A stretch of DNA of 64,000 nt from Bacillota bacterium (GTDB lineage Bacteria > Bacillota > Sulfobacillia > JACIYH01): contig JBFLXJ010000023.1 in NCBI GenBank assembly GCA_040757085.1, positions 190,457 to 254,456 of the forward strand, read 5' to 3'. A program made the position numbers and the translations under genes. Below, piece after piece: positions 42,762 through 51,952 of this stretch (position 1 is the stretch's first letter; each line of letters starts with the position of its first letter). The notes under the pieces were generated by a model. The model was given only the letters and a program-made list of their open reading frames with translations, was not told the DNA's origin and searched no databases.

Positions 42762-43493
42762 GTGCCTGACTTGCTGCTGCGGGGGGTGAACCTGCGCCGG
42801 GTGTTCGTTCAGGGGCGGCGCGTGGTGCACGCCCTGGCCGGGGTCAGCCTGGCGGTGGCAGCGGGTGAGTTGCTCGTCATCACCGGGCCTTCGGGTTGTG
42901 GCAAGACCACCCTGCTTAACATCCTGGCGGGGATGGACCGTCCCTCCGCAGGCGAGGTGGTACTGGGTGACGTAGCCTACGGTAGCCTGTCCGAAGACGA
43001 CTTGTCCGCCCTCCGCAGGCAGCGCATAGGATACGTGTTCCAGTTCTCCAACCTGCTGCCCCACCTCAACGCCGTGGAAAACGTGGCCCTGCCCCTGCGC
43101 TTCCGGGGATGGAACCGGGACCGGGCCACCCGGCGCGCCCGCGAGATCCTGGAAGAAGTGGGCCTGGGAGCCCGCTGGCGGCACCGGCCCGGTGAGCTCT
43201 CCGGAGGGGAGCAGCAGCGGGTGGCCATCGCCCGCGCCGTGGCGGGTGATCCCGACCTGGTGCTGGCCGATGAACCGACCGGGAACCTGGACTCCCGCAC
43301 CGCCGCCCAGGTGGCGGACTTGTTCGAGCAGATCAACCGGCGGGGGCGTACCCTGGTGGTGGTCAGCCACGACCGCGCGCTGGTGGAGAGGGCGACTCGG
43401 GTGCTGGTCATGCGGGACGGCACCATCGCGGGCCCGGCCGGTCGAACCGGAGGGGCGCGGGACGGTGAAATGGCTGGCGGGGTCGGGGTTTAG
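42762..43493 (+). CDS. ABC transporter ATP-binding protein (LolD/MacB-like) 1
   Basis: A 243-residue ABC ATPase: Walker [17 protein letters not shown] near residue 42, Q-loop [13 protein letters not shown] near 93, signature [15 protein letters not shown] near 146, Walker [14 protein letters not shown] near 165 and switch His VVSHDRAL near 199. Sequence style matches LolD/MacB-type exporters that work with FtsX permeases. GTG 42762 has GAGGAGGTG upstream. A divergent barrel-sandwich gene separates it from a second ATPase, an unusual order. Confidence 0.9.
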   Translation: MPDLLLRGVNLRRVFVQGRRVVHALAGVSLAVAAGELLVITGPSGCGKTTLLNILAGMDRPSAGEVVLGDVAYGSLSEDDLSALRRQRIGYVFQFSNLLPHLNAVENVALPLRFRGWNRDRATRRAREILEEVGLGARWRHRPGELSGGEQQRVAIARAVAGDPDLVLADEPTGNLDSRTAAQVADLFEQINRRGRTLVVVSHDRALVERATRVLVMRDGTIAGPAGRTGGARDGEMAGGVGV

Positions 43494-43524
43494 GAGCTGT
43501 TGGGTGGGTTGAGGAGGTCAGGTG

Positions 43525-44652
43525 GTGCCGGTGATGCGGGTGGAGAGGGTGTGGGGTGCGGGCGGTCGGGCGGTCTGCCGCCCCGGGGACGACGTGGAGC
43601 CGGCCAGCGTGGTGGGCTACCGGCCTGCCCCCCCGCCCCGGGCGGTGCTGCTGGAGACGGACCAGGGGCAGACGGTCGCCACCCTCCTGCACCAGGTGGG
43701 TGACCGGGTGGCGCGGGGGGAGCCCCTGGCCTTCTATTCTTTCATGTTTGGGCTGGGTTACCGGGAATTCGTTTCCCCGGTGGACGGCGAGGTGGTGGCC
43801 ATTGAAAGCGGCCGGGTCATGGTGCAGCCCTTCCCGCCCGCGGTGAAGGCCCTGGTCAGGGGCCGGGTGGAAGAGGTCAGAGGTGACCGTGCCGTCATTT
43901 CTGCGGAGGGTATCCCTCTGCTGGGGAGAGCCGCCTGGGGACCGGCCCGGGGAGGAGACCTGGTGGTGCTACCCAATGGCGAAGTCTCTCCCGCCCGGCT
44001 GGGTCATGAGCATACGGGGCGGGTGGTGGCCGGGGGCTGGGCGGACCGGGAAGCCGTAGAGCGGGCATTTGCGCTGGGAGTGGCGGCCCTCGTCCTGGGC
44101 GGGGTGGCGCAGGCGGCGGTGGAGTGGCTCCAGAGGGTGCGGGCCGGCATGTCCCCGGACGAGTACCTGGCCCGGGTGTACGAGGGCCCGCGGGGGGCGG
44201 CGGGAGAGCCGCTGTGGCAGGACCAGGATGGCCTGCCCCTGAGCCTGGTCACCATGGGAGGATTCGGCCCGGTGCCGCTCTCCCGGGACGATTACGGCGC
44301 TCTCGTCGCGGCCCAGGACAAGTGGTGTTACGTGAGCGGGGAGGAATGCACTCCTCCCTGGGTGGGCATTGCGGGGGCCCGGAGCGGGACCGGGCCTGAC
44401 CACGGTAAGACGGAGATGACATTCGCGACCGGGGGACAGGTGGCCCGTGGATGCCGGGCCGATGTGGTGCCGGGGGCCAGAGTGTGCCTGACAGGCCTGC
44501 GTCGGGCCGGGCAGGAAGGCACGGTGGTGGAGGTCTTACCCGAGCCGGTGGTGCTCCCGACCGAGGTGCCGGTGCCAGCCGCCCGGGTCAGGTTGAACGA
44601 TGGAAGCCTGGTGATCGTGCCCCTGTCCAACCTGGAGTTGCTGCCCGGGTAG
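43525..44652 (+). CDS. Divergent barrel-sandwich/KOW protein D between two ABC ATPases
   Basis: A 375-residue homologue of the MutL partner proteins at 21784 and 25386, though more diverged. One barrel-sandwich unit (HQVGDRVARGEPLAFYSF near residue 57; FVSPVDGEVVAIESG near 82) is followed by a core with VVAGGWADREAVERAFALG near 168 and TMGGFGPVPLSRDDYGALVA near 243, and a C-terminal KOW-like domain (ARVCLTGLRRAGQEGTVVEV near 320 to LVIVPLSNLELL). The SINGATQIRAG motif of the others is not conserved. GTG 43525 follows GAGGAGGTCA. No signal peptide. Function unknown; it probably works with the ABC genes around it. Confidence 0.72.
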   Translation: MPVMRVERVWGAGGRAVCRPGDDVEPASVVGYRPAPPPRAVLLETDQGQTVATLLHQVGDRVARGEPLAFYSFMFGLGYREFVSPVDGEVVAIESGRVMVQPFPPAVKALVRGRVEEVRGDRAVISAEGIPLLGRAAWGPARGGDLVVLPNGEVSPARLGHEHTGRVVAGGWADREAVERAFALGVAALVLGGVAQAAVEWLQRVRAGMSPDEYLARVYEGPRGAAGEPLWQDQDGLPLSLVTMGGFGPVPLSRDDYGALVAAQDKWCYVSGEECTPPWVGIAGARSGTGPDHGKTEMTFATGGQVARGCRADVVPGARVCLTGLRRAGQEGTVVEVLPEPVVLPTEVPVPAARVRLNDGSLVIVPLSNLELLPG

Positions 44653-44675
44653 CCGAGCGCGGGGGTGGGGCGGCG

Positions 44676-45374
44676 GTGGCCGTACTTGAGGCGCGGGGTC
44701 TGTCGCGCAGATACATGCTGGGAGAGGAAATATGGGCGGTAAGGGATGTGGACCTGGCTGTCGCCGCGGGCGAACTGGTGGTGGTGGCGGGTCCTTCTGG
44801 CTGCGGCAAGACCACCCTGCTCTCCCTCCTGGGGGCCATGGACCGTCCCACCGGCGGCGAGGTGTACCTGCAGGGTCGCGCGTACTCCCGCCTGGGGCCT
44901 GGAGGTCTGGCCCGGCTGCGGCGGCGATACATAGGTTTCGTGTTTCAGGGGTTTCACCTGATCTCCCACCTGCGGGCCTGGGAAAATGTGGCCCTACCCC
45001 TGCGGATGGCGGGGGTGAGGGGGCGGGCGGCCCGCAGGCGGGCCATGGAACTGCTGGAGAGCGTGGGACTGGCTGCCCGGGCCCAGCACCTGCCCGGGGA
45101 GCTTTCCGGAGGCGAGCAGCAGCGCGTGGCAGTGGCCCGGGCCCTGGCCAACCGGCCCCTGGTGGTGCTGGCCGACGAGCCCACCGGCAACCTGGATGCC
45201 GCTTCCGGCCGGGCCATAGCGGCTCTCTTCGATCGTTTCCGCCGGGAAGGGATAGCCTTCCTGGTGGTAACCCACCACCGGGAAACCTTCCTGCCGTACG
45301 CCTCGCGGGTCCTGGACATGCGGGACGGGCGGCTGTACGGCCCTGCCTCCGGGGGGGACGGGGATGCACCGTAG
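44676..45374 (+). CDS. ABC transporter ATP-binding protein (LolD/MacB-like) 2
   Basis: A 232-residue ABC ATPase with Walker [17 protein letters not shown] near residue 39, [19 protein letters not shown] near 90, signature [16 protein letters not shown] near 143, Walker [13 protein letters not shown] near 162 and switch His VVTHHRETF near 195. GTG 44676 has GGGGGTGGGG 5 bases upstream. It overlaps the first permease by 11 bases. Two distinct ATPases and two distinct permeases suggest a heteromeric exporter-type complex. Confidence 0.9.
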   Translation: MAVLEARGLSRRYMLGEEIWAVRDVDLAVAAGELVVVAGPSGCGKTTLLSLLGAMDRPTGGEVYLQGRAYSRLGPGGLARLRRRYIGFVFQGFHLISHLRAWENVALPLRMAGVRGRAARRRAMELLESVGLAARAQHLPGELSGGEQQRVAVARALANRPLVVLADEPTGNLDAASGRAIAALFDRFRREGIAFLVVTHHRETFLPYASRVLDMRDGRLYGPASGGDGDAP

Positions 45375-46779
45375 GCCGGATTACCCGATGACGGCTAACC
45401 TGGGGGAAGAAATCGGGCTGGCGCTGGGCAACCTGTGCCGCTGGTGGTGGCGGTACCTGCTGACCGCCCTTGTGCTGGGGGCGGGCATGGCGGTGCTGGT
45501 GCTGAGCCTCGCCTATATTTCCGCCCACGGGCGGCTGCTGGGACGGGAATGCCCTCGTATCCGCCTTCCCTGCGACCTGGTGCTGCGGGTACCGCCGGCG
45601 GTACGGGTGCTGGTGGACCCCGGTCAGCCCGAGAACAACATCCCTCCCACCTACCGCTACGACAGCGTGTTCGGGGGGGATCTGGCCCGGGCAGTGCAAA
45701 AGGCGAATGTGGCCTGGATGGAGGGGGCGGCAGCGGTGCCCCTCCTCACGGGTCCCCTGGGGCAGGGGGAAGTGTGGTACGTGGTGCCCGGCGGGCGTTT
45801 GGTCTCTGCCCTGGCGTGGGAAGCCGGCGGGCCCCCCCGGGGGACGGGAGAGGTCGGACTGCCTGCCCAGTGGGCCGGGCGGGCCGGCGTGGGGGTGGGA
45901 GACGAGATAGAACTGGGGTTCATCGATCCCGGCACAGGCTTTTTGCGCGTTCAGACGTGCCGGGTAGCGGGAATATACAGCGGAATCGATCCCGTTCTGG
46001 CCGTGCCCCTGTTGCCCCTGGGTGATCTGGAGGAGCGCGATTATGCCGGGGAATTGCGGGAAAAGGGAGAGGTAGCCTGGCCCTACGCGAATACGCTCCT
46101 GGTCAGTTTCCGGGAAGAGGCAGATGCCGCCCTCTTCTGGCGGATTCTTAACAATTCGGAATATCAGGTGTACGAAATCGTGCAGGCGGAGACGCCACGG
46201 GAAATGGTGGCCGCTCTCACCTGGCACATGTACGGGCCGGTGCAGTCCCTGTTCCCCCTGCTGTTCGTCTTTGCCGGCCTGGGTGTGTTCGCCAGCACCC
46301 TGCTGGCCGTGCTCGACCGCCGCCGGGAACTGGCCATCTTGAAAGCGGTGGGCATCCCTGGCCGGGAAATCGGTCGCATCCTCACTCTGGAGGCCCTGGC
46401 CGCTGGCCTCCTGGGATGCGGGCTGGGTTGGGCCGGGGCGGTCCTGATGCGACCCTGGCTGGGGGGACCTGGGGGAGCGTCGCTGATCATCTCCTCGGGG
46501 ATGGTGCTGGGCGCAGCGCTGGCGGTGCTGGTGACGGCGACCCTGGCCGCGGCGGGACCGGCGGCTATGGCGCGGGCCGCCACGGTGAGCGAACTCCTGC
46601 ACGGACGTACCATCCGCCTGTGGCACCAGCGCATCGGCACCCCTCGGCCGGCCTGGCCGCAGGTAAGCGGCGCGGCGCGGGGCCAACACCAGGCAGGCGG
46701 CATTCCCTCCAGGGGCTTCGGCCGCCCGGTGGGCGACGTGCCGCCTCCGGGTGGCGGGCAGCGCGGTGGGGGTGGGTGA
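45364..46779 (+). CDS. FtsX-like ABC permease 1
   Basis: A 471-residue MacB/FtsX-type permease: TM1 about residues 30-52 ([20 protein letters not shown]), a large extracytoplasmic domain (about 55-285), and three C-terminal TMs ([21 protein letters not shown] near 294, [19 protein letters not shown] near 338, [19 protein letters not shown] near 375). [20 protein letters not shown] near 318 is the usual inter-TM motif. A Gly/Pro-rich cytoplasmic tail of about 50 residues ends the protein. Substrate unknown. Confidence 0.85.
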   Translation: MHRRPDYPMTANLGEEIGLALGNLCRWWWRYLLTALVLGAGMAVLVLSLAYISAHGRLLGRECPRIRLPCDLVLRVPPAVRVLVDPGQPENNIPPTYRYDSVFGGDLARAVQKANVAWMEGAAAVPLLTGPLGQGEVWYVVPGGRLVSALAWEAGGPPRGTGEVGLPAQWAGRAGVGVGDEIELGFIDPGTGFLRVQTCRVAGIYSGIDPVLAVPLLPLGDLEERDYAGELREKGEVAWPYANTLLVSFREEADAALFWRILNNSEYQVYEIVQAETPREMVAALTWHMYGPVQSLFPLLFVFAGLGVFASTLLAVLDRRRELAILKAVGIPGREIGRILTLEALAAGLLGCGLGWAGAVLMRPWLGGPGGASLIISSGMVLGAALAVLVTATLAAAGPAAMARAATVSELLHGRTIRLWHQRIGTPRPAWPQVSGAARGQHQAGGIPSRGFGRPVGDVPPPGGGQRGGGG

Positions 46780-46782
46780 GAC

Positions 46783-48276
46783 GTGTTCCTGCTGCTTGGG
46801 TTCGTGAACGCCTGGCGCAACCTCTCCCGCAGTGCGGTTGCCCTCATTGGGGTGGGGCTGGCAGCGGCGGTTTTCACCGCTTCTCTCTCCCTGGGGACGG
46901 GGTACCCTGCGGCAGCCGGGCTGGAGTACCGCTTCGTGCTGGGGGGAGACATCGTCCTGTTTCCGGCCCGCTACTGGTTCGCGGATCGGGGCGGTGAGAT
47001 GAGGCTGCAAAAGGCGAACCCCGACCTGATCTTTCCCCTGGGCTATTTCCAGCCGGGGGCCTTCACCCGGGGATTTGTCGCGCCTGCCGATATGCCCGGG
47101 CTCGTCGAAGCCGGGGAGCTCGCTGCCGTGACGGGAGAGGCGGTCGAGGGCGTGGTGCCCTACTGGCTGCTGCCGGCGCGGCTGATCCGGCAGGTGGTAG
47201 ACGAGCAGGGCCGGGTGGCATGGTTGGGTGAACCGGTGGCCCTCCGGGGGAGGGATGTGGTGAAGGACCTGGCCTGGTGGCGGTGTGAGGAAATGGTGTT
47301 GGAGGGGCGCTACCTGGAGCCCGGTGACGAGGGACGCCCGGTGGCGGTGGTGTTCTCGGGTGCTGCACGGGTGGGTGACACGCTGACGGTGTGGGTGCCG
47401 GCCTTGCGCCAGGATGGCGAGGACCTGCGGGCTGACGACCGCGGGGGCCGGGAGTACCGGTTCCAGGTGGTGGGCGTGCTTAAGCTGCCCGGGCGGGTGG
47501 TCACGGTGAGCCGAGAGGGAGACACGCCGGTCACCGTGCCGGTATCGTGGCAGCCCGGGGAAATCTTCGTACCCGCCCGCACCCTGGAGGGCATTTACCG
47601 GGAGGTGACCGGCCGGGAACTGGACCGGGCACCGGCCGCCCTGGTGCGCCTGACCTCGGTGGCATACCTGGAGGAGGTAGCGGCCGCCCTGGGGCGGCGT
47701 TACCCCCAGTGGGCGGCAGTAAGTGTCCCGCGGTTGCTCCACGAGGGGGTCGGTGACGGGCTGGTCCTCCCGGAGGAGTGGCGCCGCGGGCTCGTCGGCC
47801 TGCCCTACGCCGGGGCAGGGGGAATTAGGCTGGCGGGAAAGGGAACGGTTGCCCCTCCGCCGCCCCCCCAGGCCGTCATCCCCGTGGATCCGGGCCGGTC
47901 GGGGCTCTACCTCGTGTACGCGGTGGCGGGGATGCTGGTAGCGGTGAACATGCTGGTGCTGGTGTCGGGTCGGCAGGAGGAAATCGGCGTGCTGCGGGCC
48001 CTGGGGGCGCGCGGGCACGAGGTTATGGCCATGGTGCTGGGCGAGTGCCTGGCGGTGAGCCTGGTCGGGAGCGGGGTGGCCTTTGGCTTCATCCACCTGC
48101 TGGGCACCTGGAACCTGGTATCCAACCGCATGCCCTGGCTGGAGGTGGCGGTGCGCACGCTGGATCACCTGGTCCAGGTGTTGTTGCTTTCCGCCCTCAT
48201 GGGCGTGCTGTTTGGCCTCATCCCGGCCTGGCGTGCCCTGCGGCGCAGCCCGGTGGACCTCCTCAAGGGCCTCTGA
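46783..48276 (+). CDS. FtsX-like ABC permease 2
   Basis: A 497-residue permease with TM1 (SAVALIGVGLAAAVFTASLSL, about 16-36), a long extracytoplasmic domain, and C-terminal TMs (LYLVYAVAGMLVAVNMLVLV near 375, LGECLAVSLVGSGVAFGFI near 415, VQVLLLSALMGVLFGLIPAW near 468). QEEIGVLRALGARGHEVMAM near 396 and the end RRSPVDLLKGL are FtsX-family features. GTG 46783 follows GGTGGGGGTGGGTGAG by 2-4 bases and lies 3 bases after the first permease stop. Confidence 0.85.
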   Translation: MFLLLGFVNAWRNLSRSAVALIGVGLAAAVFTASLSLGTGYPAAAGLEYRFVLGGDIVLFPARYWFADRGGEMRLQKANPDLIFPLGYFQPGAFTRGFVAPADMPGLVEAGELAAVTGEAVEGVVPYWLLPARLIRQVVDEQGRVAWLGEPVALRGRDVVKDLAWWRCEEMVLEGRYLEPGDEGRPVAVVFSGAARVGDTLTVWVPALRQDGEDLRADDRGGREYRFQVVGVLKLPGRVVTVSREGDTPVTVPVSWQPGEIFVPARTLEGIYREVTGRELDRAPAALVRLTSVAYLEEVAAALGRRYPQWAAVSVPRLLHEGVGDGLVLPEEWRRGLVGLPYAGAGGIRLAGKGTVAPPPPPQAVIPVDPGRSGLYLVYAVAGMLVAVNMLVLVSGRQEEIGVLRALGARGHEVMAMVLGECLAVSLVGSGVAFGFIHLLGTWNLVSNRMPWLEVAVRTLDHLVQVLLLSALMGVLFGLIPAWRALRRSPVDLLKGL

Positions 48277-48362
48277 CCCCCGCCCCTGTCGGTTTCGGGG
48301 TGGGCGCCGTCGAGGGCCCGTCAAAAGCGCGGCACGGGAGCTTCAGGGATGGAGGTGGGGGC

Positions 48363-50195
48363 GTGAGCCGTTTGATCCTGGGTCTGGACGTGGGGAGCAC
48401 CACCACCAAAGCCACCCTCTTTGAAGAGGGGCCGGAGGGATGGCGTCTGGCCGGGCAGGCCAATGCCCCCACCACGGTGGAAGCCCCCCTGGAGGACGTA
48501 ATGGTGGGGGTGAGGGAGAGCCTGCGCCGGCTCGGGCAGGTCACGGGGCGCGTTCTGCTGGACGAGAGGGGCGAATTGATCCGCCCCCGCCAGGGTGACC
48601 GGGGGGTGGACGTGGTGGCGGCCAGTTCCAGCGCGGGGGGCGGACTGCAGATGCTGGTGGCGGGCGTGATGCGCGAGCTCACGGCAGAGAGCGCCGAGCG
48701 GGCTGCCCTGGGAGCAGGTGCCATCGTGGTGGACGTGCTCGCCATCGACGACGGGCGCTCGCCCGTGGAGAAGGTGCACGCCGTCCGTGCCGTCCGTCCC
48801 GACATGGTACTCCTGTCCGGAGGTACGGACGGGGGCGGGGTGTCCCACGTGGTAGCCCTGGCCGAGTGCCTGCGGGCGGCCCAGCCCCGGCCCCGGTTCG
48901 GGGAAGGTTACCGCCTGCCCGTGGTGTACGCGGGAAACGTGCGCGCCCGCCCCCACGTGCAGGAGCAACTGGGCGAGCATTTCGTCGTCTCCATGGTGTC
49001 CAACCTGCGCCCCGTGCTGGAGAGGGAGGAACCGGAGCCGGCGCGACAGGAAATCCTCCGGCTCTTTCTGGAACATGTGATGAAGCATGCCCCCGGGTAT
49101 CCCCGGCTCCTGGAGTGGACGGGGGGCAGGATCCTCCCCACTCCGGTGGCGGTCGGCACGGCCGTGCGCCTTCTGGCGGAGAAATGGCGGGGCAATGTGC
49201 TGGCGGTGGACATCGGAGGAGCCACCACCGACGTGTTTTCCGTGGTGGGGGGAGTGTTCAACCGCACGGTGTCCGCCAACCTGGGCCTTTCCTACAGCAG
49301 CCCGCATGTTTTCGCCCAGGCCAGCTTCGCCAACCTGGCGCGCTGGCTGCCCTTTGCCGTGTGCGAGGACGAATTGCGCAACTGGATCGCGAACAAGATG
49401 ATCCGGCCCACCGTGTTGCCCGAAACCGTGGAAGAACTCATGGTGGAACACGCCCTCGCCCGGGAAGCCCTGCGCCTTTCTTTTCGCGAGCACCTGCGCC
49501 TGGCCAGGGAACTCAAGGGGATCCAGTTACAGCGCACCATCGCGGACATCTTTTCGCCTAAATCGTCCGGGGCTCCCCTGGTGGAGATGCGCACCGTGGA
49601 CGCCATCGTGGGTGCCGGTGGGGTGATATCCCATGCCCCCCGGCCCCAGCAGGGACTTCTCATCCTCCTGGACGGGCTCCAGCCCGAGGGGGTAACGGAG
49701 CTTTATTGGGACCGGGGCTTTCTGCTCCCCCACCTGGGAGCCCTGGCCGAATCCGACCCGGAACTGGGCCTGCGCCTGCTCCAGGAGAGTCTGGTCCACC
49801 TGGCCACCGTAATCGCCCCGGTGGCACCGCGGACTCGCCCCGGCGCTCGAATCGCGGAAATGGTAGTGAGTCGGCAGGGGACGGTGGGCCGGGAAATTAT
49901 CCGCCAGGGAGACTTCCGCATCTTCCCCTGGTACCGGGGGGAAGTCCTGGAGGTGGAACTGCGCCCGGCCCGGGCGGTGGACGTGGGGGCCGGACCCGGG
50001 AAACTGGTGCGTACCCGGCTGGAAGGGGGCCAGTACGGCGTGATCCTGGATGCCCGGGGACGGCCCCTCTCCCCTCCCGAAGACGAGGCTGCCCGCCGCG
50101 ACTGGCTGCTGGGCATCATGCAGTTCCTGGACGCCTATCCCAGGGAGGCTCTTACAGCGTGCCAGGGGCGCGGGGCCGAGGGGGGTCGGAATTGA
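48363..50195 (+). CDS. MutL-like ASKHA ATPase C
   Basis: A 610-residue third homologue of the ATPases at 19905 and 23556: LDVGSTTTKATLFEEG near residue 8, SSSAGGGLQMLVAG near 92, VDIGGATTDVFSVVGG near 281, GAGGVISHAPRPQQG near 416. It is more diverged than A and B are from each other (SANLGLSYSSPHVF in place of SANLGMSYSICNVL), yet all nucleotide-binding motifs persist. GTG 48363 follows GGAGGTGGGG. Its stop and the partner ATG share one base (TGATG). Again no mutase genes are near; the neighbours are ABC permeases. Confidence 0.88.
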   Translation: MSRLILGLDVGSTTTKATLFEEGPEGWRLAGQANAPTTVEAPLEDVMVGVRESLRRLGQVTGRVLLDERGELIRPRQGDRGVDVVAASSSAGGGLQMLVAGVMRELTAESAERAALGAGAIVVDVLAIDDGRSPVEKVHAVRAVRPDMVLLSGGTDGGGVSHVVALAECLRAAQPRPRFGEGYRLPVVYAGNVRARPHVQEQLGEHFVVSMVSNLRPVLEREEPEPARQEILRLFLEHVMKHAPGYPRLLEWTGGRILPTPVAVGTAVRLLAEKWRGNVLAVDIGGATTDVFSVVGGVFNRTVSANLGLSYSSPHVFAQASFANLARWLPFAVCEDELRNWIANKMIRPTVLPETVEELMVEHALAREALRLSFREHLRLARELKGIQLQRTIADIFSPKSSGAPLVEMRTVDAIVGAGGVISHAPRPQQGLLILLDGLQPEGVTELYWDRGFLLPHLGALAESDPELGLRLLQESLVHLATVIAPVAPRTRPGARIAEMVVSRQGTVGREIIRQGDFRIFPWYRGEVLEVELRPARAVDVGAGPGKLVRTRLEGGQYGVILDARGRPLSPPEDEAARRDWLLGIMQFLDAYPREALTACQGRGAEGGRN

Positions 50196-51295
50196 TGCAG
50201 GTGACGCTGATCCGGCGGGAACGGCGGCTTCCTTTTCCCGGGGAAGTGCTGGCGGAGCCGGGCCAGATTGTCGAGCCCCACACGGTGGTGGCGCGCGCCA
50301 CCCTGGTGCCCGGGATGCCCTACGTGGTGGAGGTGGCCCGGGAGCTGGGGGTTGAGCCGGCTGAAATACGGCGACACGTCCTGAAGGTACCCGGGGAAAG
50401 GGTGGGGACCGGCGAGGTGCTGGCTCGGGTGGACAAAGGGTTGGGTGGCGTGCGGGAATGTCGCAGCCCCTGCGACGGGGTGGTGGAGGCCATACTGACC
50501 GGTCACGGGCAGGTGCTGGTGCGGGAGGACGCCCGCAAGGCTGCCCCCGTGGTGTGGGTGGATGTAGCCCGCCGGCTGGACGTACGCCCGGAGCGGATCC
50601 GGGCTTTCCTGCGGGTCAAGGAGGGAGACGAGGTACAGGCGGGTGAACTGATCGCTCAGGGCCTGGAAGGACTCATGGCGGCCCGGGTATATGCCCCGGT
50701 GTCCGGGGTGGTGGAAAAGGTGGATGCCCGCACGGGCGGGCTGGCCATCCGCCGTCCCCACCGTCCCGCAGAGGTGGATGCCTACCTGGCGGGACGGGTG
50801 GTGGAGGTGTTCCCCGAGTGGGGAGCCGCCATCGCTGCCCTGGGCCACGAGGTCACCGGGGTATTCGGCATCGGGGGGCAGGCCTACGGGGCGCTGCGGG
50901 TGGCCGTCTCCGGTCCGGAGGAGGTACTGGACGTGGGGTCGATCGGCGATGATGACTCGGGGAGGGTGCTGCTTGGCGGGTCGCTCGTGACCCTGGATGC
51001 TCTGCGCCGGGCGCGGGAGGTTGGGGTGCGCGGGATCATAACTGGCAGCGCCAACCAGGGTGACCTGGTCGCCTTCACCGGCAAAGAGATGGTGGTGGGG
51101 ATCACCGGGCAGGAGCCGGGACCCACGGTGGTGCTGATGTCCGGATTCGGGCGCCGGGCCATGGATTCCAGTCTCTTCGGGGAACTGGCGTACCACCAGG
51201 GTCGCACGGTTTCCCTGGACGGTACCACCCAGGTGCGGGCGGGCGCTGTCCGCCCCGAGGTGCTCATCCCTCTCGAGCCCGCTCCCTCTCCCTGA
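50195..51295 (+). CDS. Barrel-sandwich protein C, MutL-C partner (no KOW domain)
   Basis: A 366-residue homologue with two barrel-sandwich units (LPFPGEVLAEPGQIV near residue 11 to RSPCDGVVEAILTG near 90; VKEGDEVQAGELIAQG near 142 to APVSGVVEKVDARTGG near 167) and the conserved core (LLGGSLVTLDALRRAREVG near 258, VGITGQEPGPTVVLMSGFG near 301, SLDGTTQVRAGAVRPEVL near 339). It stops right after the core (LIPLEPAPSP), so the C-terminal KOW-like domain of the other three is absent. ATG 50195 overlaps the MutL-C stop. Confidence 0.78.
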   Translation: MQVTLIRRERRLPFPGEVLAEPGQIVEPHTVVARATLVPGMPYVVEVARELGVEPAEIRRHVLKVPGERVGTGEVLARVDKGLGGVRECRSPCDGVVEAILTGHGQVLVREDARKAAPVVWVDVARRLDVRPERIRAFLRVKEGDEVQAGELIAQGLEGLMAARVYAPVSGVVEKVDARTGGLAIRRPHRPAEVDAYLAGRVVEVFPEWGAAIAALGHEVTGVFGIGGQAYGALRVAVSGPEEVLDVGSIGDDDSGRVLLGGSLVTLDALRRAREVGVRGIITGSANQGDLVAFTGKEMVVGITGQEPGPTVVLMSGFGRRAMDSSLFGELAYHQGRTVSLDGTTQVRAGAVRPEVLIPLEPAPSP

Positions 51296-51357
51296 CGCTG
51301 TGTGGACGGCCAGTTGATCGTGGTCGACGGGGTACCCTTTAGTGTGGTCAGCCGAAG

Positions 51358-51774
51358 ATGACGAGGGCGCAAAGACTGGGCGTGGTTGCCATATGTGCCT
51401 TTGCCGCGGCCGAGGTACTCTGCGACCTGGCCCAACTGGCCTGGTCGGGGATGCCGGGGTTTGTGCGCCTGCTGGCTCTGGTCCTCATCACCAGGCTGGC
51501 CGGTGATCTTTCCTACTGGCGCCTGGAACCCCGCCGGCGCACCTGGCTTTACTGGGACGACTATCTTGCCCACCACCTCTTCCCCCACTTCCTGTGGGGC
51601 GTTCCCCTGGCGGTGGCCCAGGCCCTGATGACCATGTGGTTTTACGACGTGTTCTGGGTGCACCTGGTGGCCATGAGCGCGTTGCCGGCCACCCTGCTCT
51701 ATGTGGTGACCCGCTACCTCGACGAGGTTGCCCAGGACCGCGGCCATCGGCCGGGCCGCCGCCTGGAGCCCTGA
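51358..51774 (+). CDS. Small three-TM membrane protein
   Basis: A 138-residue membrane protein with three or four hydrophobic segments (LGVVAICAFAAAEVLCDL, FVRLLALVLITRLAG, LWGVPLAVAQALMTMWFY, VHLVAMSALPATLLYVVTRYL). The motif YLAHHLFPHFLWG with its histidines is notable. Upstream, TTGATC (51314-51319) and TTTAGT (51338-51343) with 18-base spacing could form a weak promoter very close to the ATG. Family not recognised; it may belong to the preceding cassette or stand alone. Confidence 0.7.
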   Translation: MTRAQRLGVVAICAFAAAEVLCDLAQLAWSGMPGFVRLLALVLITRLAGDLSYWRLEPRRRTWLYWDDYLAHHLFPHFLWGVPLAVAQALMTMWFYDVFWVHLVAMSALPATLLYVVTRYLDEVAQDRGHRPGRRLEP

Positions 51775-51952
51775 GCGACCGCTGGCACGGCGCCACGGCA
51801 CCAGCGGAGTGGAGCCGCGGGCACGGCGTGCTGCGGAAGGGTGGGGTGCTTTGCGGCCGTGGCGTGGCAGGGCGGTACAGGCAGGAGGCGGTGGGGCAAG
51901 AAGCGAATTAGCCAGTGTCTGAGCGCCCGGTCAGGAAACGGAGGAGTCGTCC

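Noticed and set aside
44536-48324. 1262-codon open frame on the minus strand opposite the ABC and permease genes
   Set aside because: Antisense shadow of G+C-rich coding sequence: His/Pro/Gly/Arg-rich, no domain or motif, while the + strand carries clear ABC and FtsX genes.
51779-51807. Hairpin CCGCTGG...CCAGCGG before the NuoF-like gene as a terminator
   Set aside because: 7-bp stem with a 15-base loop and no T-run; too weak in this G+C context.
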